DNA of 64,000 nucleotides from Pseudomonas oryzicola. Lineage in GTDB: Bacteria; Pseudomonadota; Gammaproteobacteria; Pseudomonadales; Pseudomonadaceae. This document shows, in pieces, positions 57,369 through 64,000 of the stretch; the first letter of the stretch is position 1; each line of letters starts with the position of its first letter. The DNA is taken from assembly GCF_014269185.2 (NCBI RefSeq), contig NZ_JABWRZ020000001.1, forward strand, positions 583,001 to 647,000, in the 5' to 3' direction. Both the position numbers and the translations under genes were made by a program. Below the pieces are notes generated by a model. That model had not been told where the DNA came from, searched no databases, and saw only the letters and a program-made list of their open reading frames with translations.

Positions 57369-57887
57369 TTAAAGGGCGGAAGCGTTGGCGAGGTCCTGGC
57401 GCTCGAGGGCGAGCGGTGCGGGTCCGGTCAATTTTACCCGTTCATGGGCCGCCAGCGACAGGGTGGCGCCGAGCACATTCGGGCGGATAGGCAGTTCACC
57501 GGCATCCAGGTCCAGCAGGCAGACCAGGGTGACGCTGGCCGGGCGGCCATAATCGAACAGTTCGTTGAGCGCGGCGCGCACCGTGCGGCCGCTCATCAGC
57601 ACGTCATCCACCAGCACCAGGTGCTGGCCCTCGACCTCGAACGGCAGCTCGGACGGGCGCACTTGCGGGTGCAGGCCGTTCTGGCTGAAGTCGTCGCGAT
57701 AGAACGACACGTCCAGGGTGCCCATGGGGCTGGTGTCGCCCATGGCTTCCTGCAGGGCCTGGGCGACCCAGACACCGCCCGTGCGGATACCGATATAGCG
57801 TGGCTCGGCAATTTTTCGGCGGGCCAGGTGGGCGCGAAGGTCGACAGCCATCTGCCGAATCAGCTTGGCGGGATCGGGTAGGCTCAT
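57369..57887 (-). CDS. pyrR: PyrR: bifunctional pyr regulator / uracil phosphoribosyltransferase
   Basis: 172-residue type I phosphoribosyltransferase-fold protein. The PRPP loop is [20 protein letters not shown] and the GIRTGG segment binds phosphate. In pseudomonads PyrR associates with pyrB control and the enzyme activity is weak or variable. The start 57887 ([10 protein letters not shown]) has GGAG nearby; the longer frame from 58028 overlaps ruvX. It lies 49 bases after ruvX and 13 bases before pyrB. Confidence 0.94.
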   Translation of the reverse strand: MSLPDPAKLIRQMAVDLRAHLARRKIAEPRYIGIRTGGVWVAQALQEAMGDTSPMGTLDVSFYRDDFSQNGLHPQVRPSELPFEVEGQHLVLVDDVLMSGRTVRAALNELFDYGRPASVTLVCLLDLDAGELPIRPNVLGATLSLAAHERVKLTGPAPLALERQDLANASAL

Positions 57888-57936
57888 TGCAGGCTCCTTG
57901 GAAGGGTGCGCCGAGCGGGCCCGGCGGCAAAGATGA

Positions 57937-58374
57937 TCAGGTGTTGGCCTCCAGCCAGCCTTGCAGCAACAAGGCGGCGGCAATGGCATCGACCGGGTTG
58001 TCACGGTAGCTGCCGCGCTGGCCGCCACGGGCCATGCGCTCGCCTTTGGCCTCGAAGGTGGTCAGGCGCTCGTCGTGGGTGTGCACCGGCAGGTTGAAAC
58101 GGCCGTTCAGGCGGCGGGCGAATTTTTCTGCGCGGGCGCTCATTTCGCTGGGGGTGCCATCCATGTTCAGCGGCAGGCCGACGACGATGGCATCAGGCTT
58201 CCACTCGGCAATCAGCTTTTCTACCTGGGCCCAGTCCGGCACACCATTCTGTGCCTTCAGGGTGCACAGCTCGCGGGCCTGGCCGGTGACTACCTGGCCG
58301 ACGGCTACGCCGATCTGTTTGCTGCCGTAGTCGAAACCCAGCAGCAGGCGTGGTTCAGGCTGCAGTTCGGCCAT
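57937..58374 (-). CDS. ruvX: Pre-16S rRNA nuclease YqgF/RuvX
   Basis: 145-residue RNase H-fold protein of the YqgF family, which trims the 5' end of pre-16S rRNA; an older name suggests Holliday junction resolution. It contains [15 protein letters not shown], the conserved [11 protein letters not shown] and [11 protein letters not shown] with catalytic acids, and the terminal [14 protein letters not shown]. The start 58374 overlaps the yqgE stop (TGATG). Confidence 0.95.
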   Translation of the reverse strand: MAELQPEPRLLLGFDYGSKQIGVAVGQVVTGQARELCTLKAQNGVPDWAQVEKLIAEWKPDAIVVGLPLNMDGTPSEMSARAEKFARRLNGRFNLPVHTHDERLTTFEAKGERMARGGQRGSYRDNPVDAIAAALLLQGWLEANT

Positions 58375-58943
58375 CAGGCGTGGCCCGCCTGACTGGTCAG
58401 CAGGTTCAGGTTGATGCCCAGGCTGGCGGCTGCGGCTTCCAGGCGCAGGTCGCTGGCCAGGCCGAAGATGATTTCCGGGTCGAACGGGCAGTTGAGCCAG
58501 GCGTTGTCGGCAAGCTCGGCTTCCAGCTGGCCCGCTTCCCAGCCGGCATAACCCAGGGTAATCAGGCTCTTCTGCGGCCCCACGCCTTCGGCGATGGCGA
58601 ACAGTACATCCTGCGAAGTGGACAGTGACAGGCCCTGTAGTTCTACGGTGGCCTGGTAGCTGCATTCGCTGCTATGCAGCACGAAGCCACGGTCGGTCTG
58701 CACCGGGCCACCTTGGTAGATCGGCACCTGCAGGGTGCTGGCCGGTGGCGCTTCGTCCGGGCGCAACTGTTCGAGGATGTCGGCCAGGTTGAGTTCCTGC
58801 GGCCGATTCACCACCAGCCCCATGGCGCCATGGGCGTTGTGCTCGACGATGTACGTGAGGGTCTGGGCGAAGTTCGGATCGGCCATGTGCGGCATGGCGA
58901 TCAGGAACTGATGCTTGAGGTAGCTCGGCGTGAGGTTTTTCAT
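58374..58943 (-). CDS. yqgE: YqgE/AlgH family protein
   Basis: 189-residue UPF0301 protein of unknown biochemical role; the P. aeruginosa homologue AlgH was linked to alginate regulation. It shows HQFLIAMPHMADPNFAQTLTY and GAMGLVVNRPQ at the N-terminus, IYQGGPVQTDRGFVLH in the middle and LGYAGWEAGQLEAELADNAW later, all hallmarks of the family. The start 58943 follows AGGATAG-type sequence; the frame above it is not conserved. It precedes ruvX with a one-base overlap. Confidence 0.95.
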   Translation of the reverse strand: MKNLTPSYLKHQFLIAMPHMADPNFAQTLTYIVEHNAHGAMGLVVNRPQELNLADILEQLRPDEAPPASTLQVPIYQGGPVQTDRGFVLHSSECSYQATVELQGLSLSTSQDVLFAIAEGVGPQKSLITLGYAGWEAGQLEAELADNAWLNCPFDPEIIFGLASDLRLEAAAASLGINLNLLTSQAGHA

Positions 58944-59117
58944 GGAGGATAGTGTGGCGCCAGGTGGCGAGGCTGACAAGGTGCGGATTTGTGTCGTCGT
59001 TTTGGCTCGGGCGTGAGGGGCTTGGCGTCTGTCAGGCCTGGCGCCGCCTGCTCGCGATGCACCGCGCGGGCGGCGCTCGATATCCGCACCAACCCATCCC
59101 ATGTCCAGCGACAATGC

Positions 59118-60023
59118 TCAGTTACTGGACAAACGGTCCCCGCGGGCAAAGCGCCAGGTGCGGATGATTTCCAGCCGGTCGAACTCGGCCAGGTCGCCGG
59201 TAAACGGCGCGAACGGCGCCGCCAGCCGCACGATGCGCTGCGCCGCCTGGTCGAGTACCGGCTGCCCGGACGACTCCAGCACCAACACCTCGTACAACGA
59301 GCCATCGCGGTTGATCGACACCATCATCCGCAGGTTGCCGTAGATCTGCTGCCGACGCGCCTCCTCGGGGTAGTTGAGATTGCCCACCCGTTCGACCTTC
59401 TTGCGCCACTCTTCCTTGTACCAGGCGCCCTTGTCACGCATGGTCGACGCGGCATTCAGGCGGTGGATGCGCGGGCGCTTGGCATACATCTGCTGCTCGT
59501 TGGAAAGCTCGGCTTCGAGGCTGGCGATCTGGCTCGACAGTTGCGAACTGTCGAACTCCGGCGTGGCGGCCGCGGGTTTGGGTTGCGGCTTGCTTTCCTT
59601 GGGCTTGGGCTCGACCTTCTGCGCTTTCGGTGCCTTGGTTGCCACCGCGGACTTTTCCGGTACGGGCGGGGGCGTCACTTCGGGCTTGGCCGCAGGCGGC
59701 GGGGTGACCTTGTTGATCTTGCTGTCCTGGAACGGCGCCACCTCGGTGGTGGTAGGCACCGCTTTCTTCTCCAGGGTGCCGCTACCCTGCTGGTTGTCCT
59801 GAGCCTGGAAGTCGGCCTTTTCCGGGCGCTTCTCGCTCTTGAACGAGGCCAGGGTGATGTCCATGGTCTGGCGGATTTCCGCCGGCTTGACCACGGTGAA
59901 ACCCACGCCAAGGATCAGCGCCAGGTGCACCAGGGCAGCCAGGAACAAGGTAAAGCCAAGCCGATCCACCGGGCGAACGCGCGGTGGCAGCAGGTCGGCG
60001 GGGATGTCGGCAGGCAGCGTCAT
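59118..60023 (-). CDS. tonB: TonB-family energy transducer
   Basis: 301-residue TonB that couples the proton motive force to outer-membrane transporters. A single N-terminal anchor (LGFTLFLAALVHLALILGVGF, near residues 22-42) is followed by a Pro/Lys-rich periplasmic spacer (VTPPPAAKPEVTPPPVPEK; PKPKESKPQPKP) and a C-terminal domain with NLNYPEEARRQQIYGNL. ATG 60023 is used; a TTG at 60026 adds one residue. It lies 91 bases after gshB on the same strand, as in other pseudomonads; no Fur box is visible nearby, so its main promoter may be gshB's. Confidence 0.93.
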   Translation of the reverse strand: MTLPADIPADLLPPRVRPVDRLGFTLFLAALVHLALILGVGFTVVKPAEIRQTMDITLASFKSEKRPEKADFQAQDNQQGSGTLEKKAVPTTTEVAPFQDSKINKVTPPPAAKPEVTPPPVPEKSAVATKAPKAQKVEPKPKESKPQPKPAAATPEFDSSQLSSQIASLEAELSNEQQMYAKRPRIHRLNAASTMRDKGAWYKEEWRKKVERVGNLNYPEEARRQQIYGNLRMMVSINRDGSLYEVLVLESSGQPVLDQAAQRIVRLAAPFAPFTGDLAEFDRLEIIRTWRFARGDRLSSN

Positions 60024-60114
60024 CAAGTATCCAGCAACCGCAGGGCGGGGCAGCAGCTCAGTCGAAAAGGACCGGCATCATACCCCACTCCGCGCATTTG
60101 CTCCGCGTCGGCGG

Positions 60115-61068
60115 TCAGCGCGCCTTGAGCTTGCGATCAATGGCATCCATCAGCTTGCCACCGATGTCGGTGTTGTAGGCCGCGTCGATCTCGCGGATGC
60201 AGGTGGGGCTGGTGACGTTGATTTCGGTGAGGTAGTCGCCGATCACGTCCAGACCGACGAACAGCAGGCCCTTTTCGCGTAGGGTCGGGCCGACCTGGGT
60301 GGCAATCCAGCGGTCGCGCTCGGTCAGTGGGCGCGCCTCGCCACGGCCGCCGGCAGCCAGGTTGCCACGGGTTTCGCCGCTGGCCGGGATGCGCGCCAGG
60401 CAGTAGTCGACCGGGTCGCCGTCGATCATCAGGATGCGCTTGTCGCCATCCTTGATCTGCGGCAGGTATTCCTGGGCCATGATTTGCTGGTTGCCGTGCT
60501 GGGTCAGCGTTTCAAGGATGACCGACAGGTTGGGGTCGCTCTTGCGGTGGCGGAACACCGAGGCGCCGCCCATGCCGTCCAGCGGCTTCAGGATCACGTC
60601 GCCGCGGCTGTCGGCGAACTCGCGCAGGATGTCGACACGACGGCTGACCAGGGTCGGCGCCATGCACTGCGGGAACTGCGTGGCGAACAGCTTTTCGTTG
60701 CAGTCGCGCAGGCTCTGTGGGCGGTTGACCACCAGCACACCTTCGCGCTCGGCCTGTTCCAGCAGGTAGGTGCTGTAGACGAACTCCATGTCGAAGGGCG
60801 GGTCCTTGCGCATCAGCACCACGTCCAGCTCGGCCAGTGCGCTGTCCTGCTCCTCGCCCAGTTCGAACCAGCGGGCCGGGTCGGCGAACACCTTCAGCGG
60901 GCGCATCTGCGCGCGGGCCTGGCCGGCACCGAGGTACAGGTCGCGCTGTTCCATGTAGAACAGTTCCCAGCCACGCGCCTGGGCGGCCAGCAGCATGGCC
61001 AGCGAGCTGTCCTTCTTGTAGGAGATGGACGCGATGGGGTCCATGACAATGCCGAGGCGAACGCTCAT
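60115..61068 (-). CDS. gshB: Glutathione synthetase
   Basis: 317-residue ATP-grasp enzyme that adds glycine to gamma-glutamylcysteine. It begins MSVRLGIVMDPIASISYKKD and includes MRKDPPFDMEFVYSTYLLE, KPLDGMGGASVFR and LDVIGDYLTEINVTSPTC, the nucleotide and metal sites. ATG 61068 follows GAGGAACCACCCC; a frame starting at 61152 is not conserved. It is divergent from pilG across 231 bases. Confidence 0.97.
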   Translation of the reverse strand: MSVRLGIVMDPIASISYKKDSSLAMLLAAQARGWELFYMEQRDLYLGAGQARAQMRPLKVFADPARWFELGEEQDSALAELDVVLMRKDPPFDMEFVYSTYLLEQAEREGVLVVNRPQSLRDCNEKLFATQFPQCMAPTLVSRRVDILREFADSRGDVILKPLDGMGGASVFRHRKSDPNLSVILETLTQHGNQQIMAQEYLPQIKDGDKRILMIDGDPVDYCLARIPASGETRGNLAAGGRGEARPLTERDRWIATQVGPTLREKGLLFVGLDVIGDYLTEINVTSPTCIREIDAAYNTDIGGKLMDAIDRKLKAR

Positions 61069-61299
61069 GGGGTGGTTCCTCTTGGCGGCGCGTGGCCGCG
61101 GTGGATCGAAAGTAAAGTGGCTCAGGGTGGCGCCGTGAACGCCGCTGGTCAAGGGGCGCGGCAGATGGAACGGGCACCCGGAGTGTGCTAAAAATGCCAG
61201 TCAGAGTGCTGTGCAACAGGACTTTGAGGCTGCTGCGCAGCCCGATCGCGACGCAGCGGCCCCACGATTTCCGCATTATCAGCCACGGTAGCCCAACAG

Positions 61300-61701
61300 A
61301 TGGAACAACCCCTGAAGGTGATGGTGATCGACGATTCGCGCACGATCCGCCGCACCGCACAGATGTTGCTCGGTGAAGCGGGCTGCGAGGTGATCACCGC
61401 CAGCGATGGCTTCGATGCCCTGGCCAAGATCGTCGACCACCGGCCCAGCATCATCTTCGTCGATGTGCTGATGCCGCGCCTGGACGGCTACCAGACCTGT
61501 GCGGTGATAAAGCACAACAGTGCCTTCAAGGACACCCCGGTCATCCTGCTCTCGTCGCGTGACGGCCTGTTCGACAAGGCCCGCGGCCGGGTGGTCGGGT
61601 CGGACCAGTTCCTGACCAAGCCGTTCAGCAAGGAAGAACTGCTCGATGCGATCCGTGCCCATGTGCCCGGTTTTGCCGCGACCCAACAACACGCACCCTG
61701 A
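61300..61701 (+). CDS. pilG: Twitching motility response regulator PilG
   Basis: 133-residue CheY-like receiver of the Pil-Chp surface-sensing system. Acidic residues VIDDSR (Asp11-Asp12), phosphoacceptor Asp55 in FVDVLMP and Lys in FLTKPF are all present. PilG promotes type IV pilus extension and cAMP signalling. Immediately downstream is pilH, as in other pseudomonads. Confidence 0.95.
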   Translation: MEQPLKVMVIDDSRTIRRTAQMLLGEAGCEVITASDGFDALAKIVDHRPSIIFVDVLMPRLDGYQTCAVIKHNSAFKDTPVILLSSRDGLFDKARGRVVGSDQFLTKPFSKEELLDAIRAHVPGFAATQQHAP

Positions 61702-61748
61702 CCGCGTCATGCCATGGCACGGTCTTTCTTTCCTGATGGGGAAACAGC

Positions 61749-62114
61749 ATGGCCCGAGTTCTGATTGTCGACGACTCGCCGACAGAGATGTACCGATTGA
61801 CCGAATGGCTGGAAAAGCACGGCTTCCAGGTGCTCAAGGCCAGCAACGGTGCCGATGGCGTGGCCCTGGCCCGGCAGGACAAGCCAGACGCGGTGCTGAT
61901 GGACATCGTCATGCCCGGCATGAACGGCTTCCAGGCCACTCGCCAGCTCAGCAAGGACCCGGAAACCAGCGCCATCCCGGTGATCGTGGTCACCACCAAG
62001 GACCAGGAAACCGACCGGGTCTGGGCTAGCCGTCAGGGCGCCCGTGACTTCCTGACCAAACCGGTGGAGGAGGACGCCTTGATCGCCAAGCTCAAAGAGG
62101 TGCTGGGGGCTTGA
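61749..62114 (+). CDS. pilH: Twitching motility response regulator PilH
   Basis: 121-residue CheY-like receiver that counteracts or complements PilG in pilus retraction and signalling. It has LIVDDSPTEM, phosphoacceptor Asp52 in LMDIVMPGMNG, VVTTKDQETD and FLTKPVEE. It lies 47 bases after pilG and its stop overlaps the pilI TTG start (TTGA). Confidence 0.96.
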   Translation: MARVLIVDDSPTEMYRLTEWLEKHGFQVLKASNGADGVALARQDKPDAVLMDIVMPGMNGFQATRQLSKDPETSAIPVIVVTTKDQETDRVWASRQGARDFLTKPVEEDALIAKLKEVLGA

Positions 62115-62665
62115 CCACCCGCCCGCAGGGCGCGTCGCTGACCGCCTTCGAGTTGTTGCTGGACATCGACCGGCGCTGCCGTCTGCTGGTCGCCGACCAG
62201 CCGCCGCAGGACCAGCGCCTGCAACAGTGGAGCGGCATCGGCTTTCGCATTGCCGGCCAATGGTTCGTGGCGCCCATGGGCGAGGTGGCCGAGGTGTTGC
62301 GCGAACCGCGCAGCAGCCGTGTCCCTGGCGTGCAGCCGTGGGTGTGTGGGGTGGCCAACCTGCGTGGTCGGCTGTTGCCGGTGATGGACCTGAGCAGCTT
62401 CTTTGGCCTGGGCCAGGCCGCCCCGGGCAAGCAGCGGCGGGTGCTGGTGCTGGACCACGATGACCTGTTCGTCGGCCTGCTGGTGGATGAGGTGCTGGGC
62501 CTGCAGCACTTCGCCCTGGACAGCCTGCAGTTGTCGCCGCCGCAGCCGCTGATCCACGCCGCTGCACCCTTTGTGCAGGGGCACTTCCCGCGTGAACGCA
62601 ACTGGGCGATTTTCAGTCCCTTTGCCCTGGCCCAGGCGCCGGGCTTTCTCGATGTGGCGTTATAG
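62111..62665 (+). CDS. pilI: CheW-like adaptor PilI (TTG start)
   Basis: 184-residue CheW-domain protein that links receptor PilJ to kinase ChpA. It shows GFRIAGQWFVAPMGEVAEVL, the CheW segment VCGVANLRGRLLPVMDLSSF and LLVDEVLGLQ. Translation appears to start with TTG 62111, overlapping pilH by four bases, since no ATG or GTG lies close enough to keep the N-terminus. It is followed 11 bases later by pilJ. Confidence 0.9.
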   Translation: MTTRPQGASLTAFELLLDIDRRCRLLVADQPPQDQRLQQWSGIGFRIAGQWFVAPMGEVAEVLREPRSSRVPGVQPWVCGVANLRGRLLPVMDLSSFFGLGQAAPGKQRRVLVLDHDDLFVGLLVDEVLGLQHFALDSLQLSPPQPLIHAAAPFVQGHFPRERNWAIFSPFALAQAPGFLDVAL

Positions 62666-62676
62666 GACCTGCGAAC

Positions 62677-64000
62677 GTGAACAAGCCTGCCCCTCCCGTC
62701 ACCACTACCACCGTGACCCCACGTACCCGCAGCATTGCGCAGATCACCGTACTGTTCCTGGTCCTGATCCTGTCGATCATTCTGCTGTTCGCCAACTTTG
62801 CCTACCTCAACACCCAGTCCAACTACGACAAGCAGTACATCGGCCATGCCGGCGAGCTGCGGGTGCTGTCGCAACGTATCGCCAAGAATGCGACCGAAGC
62901 CGCCACGGGCAAGGCGCTGGCGTTCAAGCTGTTGTCGGATTCGCGCAACGATTTCGAACGGCGCTGGGGCTACCTGCGCGAAGGTGACAAGTCCACCGGC
63001 CTGCCACCGGCGCCGCCGGCGGTGCGTGACGAGATGGAAGCGGTACGCCGTGACTGGGAAAACCTGCGCAGAAACACCGACACCATCCTGGCCAGCGAAC
63101 AGACCGTATTGTCTCTGCACCAGGTGGCGGCGACCCTGGCCGAGACCGTGCCGCAGTTGCAGGTGGAATACGAAAAGGTGGTCGAGATCCTGCTGCAAAG
63201 CGGAGCCCCGGCCAGCCAGGTGGCGGTGGCCCAGCGCCAGCTGCTGCTCGCCGAACGCATCCTCGGCTCGGTCAACACCGTGCTGGCCGGCGATGACGCC
63301 GCAGCCCAGGCGGCCGACGCCTTTGGTCGCGATGCCGGGCGTTTTGGCCAGGTGCTGGAGGGCATGCTCAACGGTAACGCGGCAATCCAGGTGACCCGTG
63401 TCGAGGATGCCGACGCCCGCGCGCGGCTGGCCGAAATCGCCGAGCTGTTCCAGTTCGTCGCCGGCTCCGTGGACGAGATCCTCGAAACCTCGCCCGAGCT
63501 ATTTCGTGTACGTGAAGCTGCGGGCAATCTCTTCAGCCTGTCGCAAACCCTGCTCGACGAGGCCTCGCACCTGGCCAACGGCTTCGAGAACCTGGCCGGT
63601 GGGCGTACCCTCGACACCGTTGGCGGCTACATTCTCGGCCTGCTGGCGCTGACCTCGATCATTCTCATCGGCCTGGTCATGGTGCGCACCACCAACCGCC
63701 AGTTGCGCGAGACAGCGGAAAAGAACGAACGCAACCAGCAGGCGATCATGCGCCTGCTCGATGAGATCGAAGAACTGGCCGATGGCGACCTGACCGTGAC
63801 CGTGTCGGTGACCGAAGACTTTACCGGTGCCATCGCCGATTCGATCAATTATTCGGTGGACCAGCTGCGCGACCTGGTCGCCACCATCAACCACAGTGCC
63901 ATGCAGGTCGCCGCTGCGGTGCAGGACACGCAGAACACCGCTCGCCAGCTGGCCAAGGCCTCGGAACACCAGGCCGAGCAGATCAGCGAGGCCTCAGAGG
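62677..64000 (+). CDS. pilJ: Type IV pilus chemoreceptor PilJ, N-terminal part (runs off window)
   Basis: Methyl-accepting-type receptor of the Pil-Chp system; about 441 residues are present and the frame is still open at base 64000. GTG 62677 is behind AGGACC. TM1 is near residues 24-44 (TVLFLVLILSIILLFANFAY), followed by two PilJ-type helical sensing modules with GELRVLSQRIAKNATEA. TM2 is near 316-336 (YILGLLALTSIILIGLVMV), then HAMP and the beginning of the signalling domain. PilJ perceives pilus/PilA signals and controls PilG and PilH through ChpA. Confidence 0.94.
   Translation, partial: MNKPAPPVTTTTVTPRTRSIAQITVLFLVLILSIILLFANFAYLNTQSNYDKQYIGHAGELRVLSQRIAKNATEAATGKALAFKLLSDSRNDFERRWGYLREGDKSTGLPPAPPAVRDEMEAVRRDWENLRRNTDTILASEQTVLSLHQVAATLAETVPQLQVEYEKVVEILLQSGAPASQVAVAQRQLLLAERILGSVNTVLAGDDAAAQAADAFGRDAGRFGQVLEGMLNGNAAIQVTRVEDADARARLAEIAELFQFVAGSVDEILETSPELFRVREAAGNLFSLSQTLLDEASHLANGFENLAGGRTLDTVGGYILGLLALTSIILIGLVMVRTTNRQLRETAEKNERNQQAIMRLLDEIEELADGDLTVTVSVTEDFTGAIADSINYSVDQLRDLVATINHSAMQVAAAVQDTQNTARQLAKASEHQAEQISEASE

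Noticed and set aside
57888..58028. Longer pyrR from an upstream in-frame ATG
   Set aside because: The extension overlaps ruvX and is Pro/Cys/Arg-rich without homology; the conserved start [10 protein letters not shown] is at 57887.

Overview
This window is chromosomal DNA of a Pseudomonas of the P. putida group. It has high GC, the typical hut - opgGH - tat/ubi - pha - hslVU - pyrRBC' - pilGHIJ gene order, a complete medium-chain-length polyhydroxyalkanoate (PHA) cluster, and proteins that closely resemble P. putida proteins known to me. No rRNA, tRNA, CRISPR array, insertion sequence or prophage is visible. No gene-free stretch exceeds about 270 bases.

Layout. (1) 1-9972, plus strand: histidine utilisation. 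It holds the end of hutU, the HutXWV ABC importer, two hutH-type genes (the first lacks the Ala-Ser-Gly cofactor triad), permease hutT, hutI and hutG. Together they import histidine and degrade it to glutamate. (2) 10048-21361, minus strand: two giant paralogues of about 1,840-1,890 residues. Each has a dermonecrotic-toxin-like N-terminal region, two cap+LRR modules and a C-terminal NEL-type E3 ubiquitin-ligase domain with its Cys-x-Asp motif. (3) 21530-27483, plus: pip-dtd and opgG-opgH (periplasmic glucans). (4) 27692-30261, plus: a polar amino-acid ABC importer, followed on the minus strand by two McpS/McpQ-like chemoreceptor genes with candidate FliA promoters. (5) 34483-40503, minus: ubiE-ubiJ-ubiB-hisI-hisE-tatA-tatB-tatC-rsmE. 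(6) 40628-52123: PHA metabolism (granule-region gene, phaI-phaF on plus; phaC1-phaZ-phaC2-phaD on minus). A third giant toxin-like gene sits on the minus strand between the granule-region gene and phaI. (7) 52392-54886, minus: a DUF971 gene and the heat-shock protease hslV-hslU behind a near-consensus sigma-32 promoter. (8) 55083-61068, minus: gshB, tonB, yqgE, ruvX, pyrR, pyrB and the pseudo-dihydroorotase pyrC'. (9) 61300 to the end, plus: pilG-pilH-pilI-pilJ (truncated), the twitching/surface-sensing pathway.

Most of the window is conserved core metabolism. The accessory material is the three giant toxin-like genes, which look like eukaryote-directed effectors placed at two core-gene junctions. 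Regulation readable from sequence includes the sigma-32 promoter of hslV, FliA-like promoters of the chemoreceptors, a Crc/Hfq-type A-rich motif at the start of phaC1, and several hairpin terminators and REP-like palindromes.
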